The notes beneath the pieces are model-generated. The model saw nothing but the letters and a program-made list of their open reading frames with translations. It was not told the DNA's origin and ran no database searches. From NCBI GenBank assembly GCA_043743785.1, contig JAYTVW010000066.1, positions 1-15,058 of the forward strand: a DNA stretch of 15,058 nucleotides, written 5' to 3'. This document shows, in pieces, positions 12,212 to 15,058 of this stretch. The position numbers and the translations under genes were made by a program. This DNA is from JAQTNA01 sp043743785. GTDB lineage: Bacteria; Pseudomonadota; Gammaproteobacteria; Burkholderiales; Rhodocyclaceae. Each line of letters opens with the position of its first letter. The first letter of the stretch is position 1.

Positions 12212-14800
12212 TCATTCCGCCATCCGCTTCAGTTCGTAGAGGGCGGCCAGGGCCTCCCGGGGGCTGAGTTCGTCCGGGTCGAGGGCCTTGAGGCGATCTG
12301 CCAGTTCCTGCCAGGCGGTATGCACTTCCGGTTCAGGCGGGGGCGGGGCGAACAGGTCCGGCTGGGGGCCGCTGGCAATCTGCTGGTTTTCGAGTGAGCG
12401 CAGGCGCCGTTTGGCTTCCCGCACCACGGAACCGGGAATGCCGGCCAGGGCTGCCACCTCGATACCGTAGCTCTGGCTGGCCGGACCGTCTTCGACCGTG
12501 TGCAGGAAGACGATGGAGTGGCCGTGGCTCACCGCATCCAGGTGCACGTTGGCGCATTCCGGATAGTCCCGGGCCAGGGCCGTCAGCTCGAAGTAGTGGG
12601 TGGAAAACAGGGTCATGGCCCGGTTCTTGTCCAGCAGGTGGCGGGCGATGGCGAACGCCAGGGCCATGCCGTCGAAAGTGGACGTGCCCCGGCCCACCTC
12701 GTCCATGAGCACCAGGCTCCTGTCCGTTGCCCCATTGAGAATGGCGGCGGCTTCCGTCATTTCCACCATGAAGGTGGAGCGGCCCGACGCCAGATCGTCG
12801 GAGGCTCCAATGCGGGTGTAGATGGCATCCACCGGCCCCAGCCGGCAGGTGCGGGCGGGCACGAAGGCGCCGCAATGGGCCAGCAGCACGATCAGGGCCG
12901 CCTGGCGCATGTAGGTGGATTTGCCGCCCATGTTGGGGCCGGTGATGAGCAGCATGCGCCGGGTGGCGGAAAGTGCTGCCCCGTTACTGATGAAGGTGTC
13001 GATCTGGCGTTCCACCACCGGGTGCCGGCCGGCCTCGATGTCGATGACGGATTCCGCCACGAATTCGGGCCGCCGGTAGTCGTGGCGCACGGCGGCGTCG
13101 GCGAAGGCCGAGAGGCCATCCAAGAGGGCGATGGCCCGGGCGATGCGCTGCAGGGTGCCAATGTCGCCGGCCAGCCGGGTGAGGATGTCCTCATAGAGCT
13201 GCTTTTCCCGGGCCAGGCCCCGTTCCTGGGCAGAGAGAGCCTTGTCCTCGAAGGCCTTCAGTTCCGGCGTAATGTAGCGCTCGGCGTTCTTGAGCGTCTG
13301 CCGCCGACGGTAGTCCTCCGGAATCTTGGAAACGTTGGCGTGAGTCACTTCGATATAGAAGCCATGCACCTTGTTGAACTCCACCTTGAGGGTGGAAATG
13401 CCGGTGCGTTCCTTCTCCCGCACCTCCAGGTCCATGAGAAAAGCGCCGCAATTACGGTTCAGTGCCCGCAGTTCGTCCAGGTCCGTATCGAAGCCGTCGT
13501 TGATGACGCCGCCGTCCCGCACCATGGCCGAGGGTTCCGGCAGAATGGACGCGGCGAGCAGTTCCAGGCAATCCCGGGGCGTGGCGAGATCCGCCAGCAA
13601 GTTGGTCAAGAGCGCAGCAATCGCCTGGCCGCCGGGGGCCATTTCCGCCCGCAGGGCATCCAGGCGCCGGAGGCTGTCCCTGAGTCCTGCGAGGTCCCGC
13701 GGGCGGGCACTCCTGAGCGCGATGCGCGCTGTGATGCGATCCACGTCGGCGATACCCCTGAGCAGCTTATGCACGCCATGCCAGGGACCGTTACCCGCTT
13801 CCCCCACCAGTTCCGCCACCGCGTCGTGGCGGGCGGCTGCTTGGCTGCGTTCCGCCAGGGGGTGATGCAGGCAGTGGCGCAGCCAACGGGAGCCCATGGA
13901 GGTGGCGCAGGTATCCAGCAGGGACAGCAGGGTCGGGGCGGGCTCGCCCCGCAGGGTTTCGGAAATCTCCAGGTTTCGCCGGGTGGCCGCATCCAGGCGC
14001 AGGTACTGGGCATCGGTTTCCACCGTGAGGCCCGTGACGTGGGCCAGGGCCTGGTTCTGGGTGGTGCGGGCGTACTCGTAGAGGGCGCCCGCAGCGGCCA
14101 GCCCAAGCGTCAGGCCTTCCGCGCCGAAGCCCGCCAGATCCCGGGTGCCGAAGTGATTCGACAGGGCGCGGGCGGCGTTCTCCGCATCGAAATGCCAGTC
14201 CGGCAGGCGCTTCATGGAGGCCCTGCAGTCCGGCAGGGACAGGTTCAGCACGTCCGGCGTCAGCACTTCCGCGGGCTTGAGGCGTTCCAGTTGGGCCGGC
14301 AACTGGGTGGCGGCGCATTCCGTGGCCCGCAGGTCGCCGTTGGCCAGATTCAGCCAGGCCAGGCCCAGGCGGCCCTTGGCGGCGGTGAGGGCCAGGAGCA
14401 GGTTGTCGTTCTTGTCGTCCAGCAGGGCTGCGTCCGTAAGGGTGCCCGGCGTGACAATGCGGGCGACGGCCCGTTCCACGATACCCTTGCTGGTGGCTGG
14501 GTCGCCGATCTGCTCGCAGATGACCACCGACTCCCCGAGCTTCACCAGCTTCGCCAGGTATTGCTCCACGGCGTGGAAGGGCACGCCGGCCATGCGGATC
14601 GGTGCCCCCGCCGATGAACCCCGGGTAGTCAGGGTGATGTCCAGCAGCCGTGCGGCTTTTTCCGCGTCGTCATGGAACAGCTCGTAGAAATCCCCCATCC
14701 TGAAAAACACCAGCAGATCAGGGAATTGCGCCTTGAAGCCAAGGTATTGGCGCATATAGGGCGTGTGCTTGGACAGGTCGGCTTCGCCGGGGTGGTTCAT
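12212..14800 (-). CDS. mutS: DNA mismatch repair protein MutS
   Basis: An 862-residue protein, the normal MutS size. It binds mispaired or looped bases and, with MutL, starts strand-directed repair. The mismatch-reading Phe-X-Glu motif is F38-Y39-E40 in FFRMGDFYELF. The ATPase has Walker A GPNMGGKST at 621-629 (K627) and Walker B LVLMDEVGRGTSTFDG with D700-E701. The C-terminal dimer/tetramer region ends in LSPREALAALYELKRMAE. The start at 14800 gives the expected HTPYMRQYLGFKAQ region near residue 11 and has GGAA a few bases upstream. All core motifs are intact, so repair should work; that argues against the kinase frameshift simply reflecting a mutator strain. It is transcribed away from a second HD-GYP gene on the same strand, 99 nt downstream of that gene's stop. 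Confidence 0.98.
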   Translation of the reverse strand: MNHPGEADLSKHTPYMRQYLGFKAQFPDLLVFFRMGDFYELFHDDAEKAARLLDITLTTRGSSAGAPIRMAGVPFHAVEQYLAKLVKLGESVVICEQIGDPATSKGIVERAVARIVTPGTLTDAALLDDKNDNLLLALTAAKGRLGLAWLNLANGDLRATECAATQLPAQLERLKPAEVLTPDVLNLSLPDCRASMKRLPDWHFDAENAARALSNHFGTRDLAGFGAEGLTLGLAAAGALYEYARTTQNQALAHVTGLTVETDAQYLRLDAATRRNLEISETLRGEPAPTLLSLLDTCATSMGSRWLRHCLHHPLAERSQAAARHDAVAELVGEAGNGPWHGVHKLLRGIADVDRITARIALRSARPRDLAGLRDSLRRLDALRAEMAPGGQAIAALLTNLLADLATPRDCLELLAASILPEPSAMVRDGGVINDGFDTDLDELRALNRNCGAFLMDLEVREKERTGISTLKVEFNKVHGFYIEVTHANVSKIPEDYRRRQTLKNAERYITPELKAFEDKALSAQERGLAREKQLYEDILTRLAGDIGTLQRIARAIALLDGLSAFADAAVRHDYRRPEFVAESVIDIEAGRHPVVERQIDTFISNGAALSATRRMLLITGPNMGGKSTYMRQAALIVLLAHCGAFVPARTCRLGPVDAIYTRIGASDDLASGRSTFMVEMTEAAAILNGATDRSLVLMDEVGRGTSTFDGMALAFAIARHLLDKNRAMTLFSTHYFELTALARDYPECANVHLDAVSHGHSIVFLHTVEDGPASQSYGIEVAALAGIPGSVVREAKRRLRSLENQQIASGPQPDLFAPPPPEPEVHTAWQELADRLKALDPDELSPREALAALYELKRMAE

Positions 14801-14851
14801 GGGGATTCCGAAAAACGAGTGGGCGGCACGGAAATGCCGCGCGGGGGACGC

Positions 14852-14860
14852 ATTTTAGCA
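14852..14860 (-). promoter_or_regulatory. Candidate extended -10 promoter of mutS
   Basis: TGCTAAAAT on the minus strand is a good TGN-extended -10 element in an otherwise GC-rich gap, 52 nt before the mutS start. No good -35 is seen. A small hairpin, GCGGCA/TGCCGC at 14823-14840, would lie in the leader of the transcript. Confidence 0.4.
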
Positions 14861-14899
14861 GGCCGGGCAAGTCCGATGGCTGGCCCCCTGCAAGGCAGA

Positions 14900-15058
14900 T
14901 TACGCGCCCGTGCTGTCGGCGTAGTTGCGGCCGATTTCCCGGACCTGGGGCATGAGTTTCAGGAAAAGCGCCGTCAGTTCCGGGTCGAAGCTCTTGCCGG
15001 ATTCGGCGGCGATGTAGTCGATGGCTTGTTGCAGGGTCCATGGGCGCTTGTAGGGGCG
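14900..15058 (-). CDS. C-terminal end of a second HD-GYP domain protein (partial)
   Basis: A 52-residue fragment entering from the right edge and ending at TAA (14902-14900). It reads RPYKRPWTLQQAIDYIAAES, then a segment with GKSFDPELTALFLKLMPQV, and ends in YADSTGA. The pattern matches the end of HD-GYP domains (SRRPYK, helix, SGxxFDPxLVxxFL) and parallels the REC-HD-GYP protein at 4697-5854 (RRVYKAAYSLDAARAI, then HFDPQVVSAF). The HD and GYP motifs themselves are outside the window, so activity and N-terminal domains cannot be judged. This frame is preferred over a longer overlapping frame at 14718-15041, which has no family features and runs into mutS. Confidence 0.8.
   Translation of the reverse strand, partial: RPYKRPWTLQQAIDYIAAESGKSFDPELTALFLKLMPQVREIGRNYADSTGA

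Noticed and set aside
12033..12215. N-terminal extension of the phosphoesterase to a start at 12215
   Set aside because: It would be translated from the inverted-repeat element and would place the signal peptide internally; ATG 12032 starts a normal signal peptide.
12500..14617. Open frame of 705 codons on the plus strand opposite mutS
   Set aside because: A shadow of mutS: composition is Gly/Gln/His/Val-rich, there is no domain and no ribosome site, and MutS motifs are intact on the other strand.
14718..15041. Minus-strand frame of 107 codons overlapping the mutS start
   Set aside because: Pro/Arg-rich without a family match, and it overlaps both mutS and the better supported HD-GYP C-terminus in another frame.

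Overview
The window looks like a chromosomal segment of a GC-rich betaproteobacterium. The strongest clue is the tmRNA: its tag reads ANDERFALAA, a form typical of that class. The SlyD and MutS sequences fit the same placement. A Rhodocyclales-like host is a guess from the dense signalling content and cannot be settled here.

Layout: (1) 1-1045 is AT-richer than the rest. It carries a tyrosine-recombinase gene (minus strand) that stops before its catalytic domain and lies just beyond the 3' end of ssrA, a classic integration target. (2) 1046-1410 is ssrA (minus), with a clear terminator and tag. (3) 1611-3238 (minus) holds a small His-rich exported protein and an HPP-type membrane protein with two CBS domains. 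(4) 3527-4490 (plus) holds a PrxQ/Bcp-type peroxiredoxin that overlaps slyD by 56 nt, followed by a strong terminator. (5) 4697-10969 (plus) is a signalling module: a REC-HD-GYP c-di-GMP phosphodiesterase, then a very large hybrid histidine kinase (four CBS, five PAS, HisKA, HATPase, two REC, HPt). One missing base at 8949/8950 splits the kinase into two reading frames. (6) 10970-12211 holds a long perfect-type hairpin repeat, an exported metallophosphoesterase (minus) and a nested inverted-repeat element. (7) 12212-14800 is mutS (minus). The window ends inside the 3' end of a second HD-GYP gene (minus, 14900-15058).

How the parts may work together: the kinase's CBS array could read adenine-nucleotide state and its PAS array redox or small-molecule cues. 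Its HPt could pass phosphate to the REC domain of the adjacent HD-GYP protein, linking energy or redox status to c-di-GMP breakdown. This is inferred from domain order and adjacency. The frameshift means the kinase may be inactive in this sequence, or the base may be a sequencing error. No CRISPR array, tRNA gene, complete insertion sequence or obviously new defence system was seen. The most unusual items are the split CBS/PAS kinase, the ssrA-int junction with its tandem repeats, and the nested repeat between mutS and the phosphoesterase.
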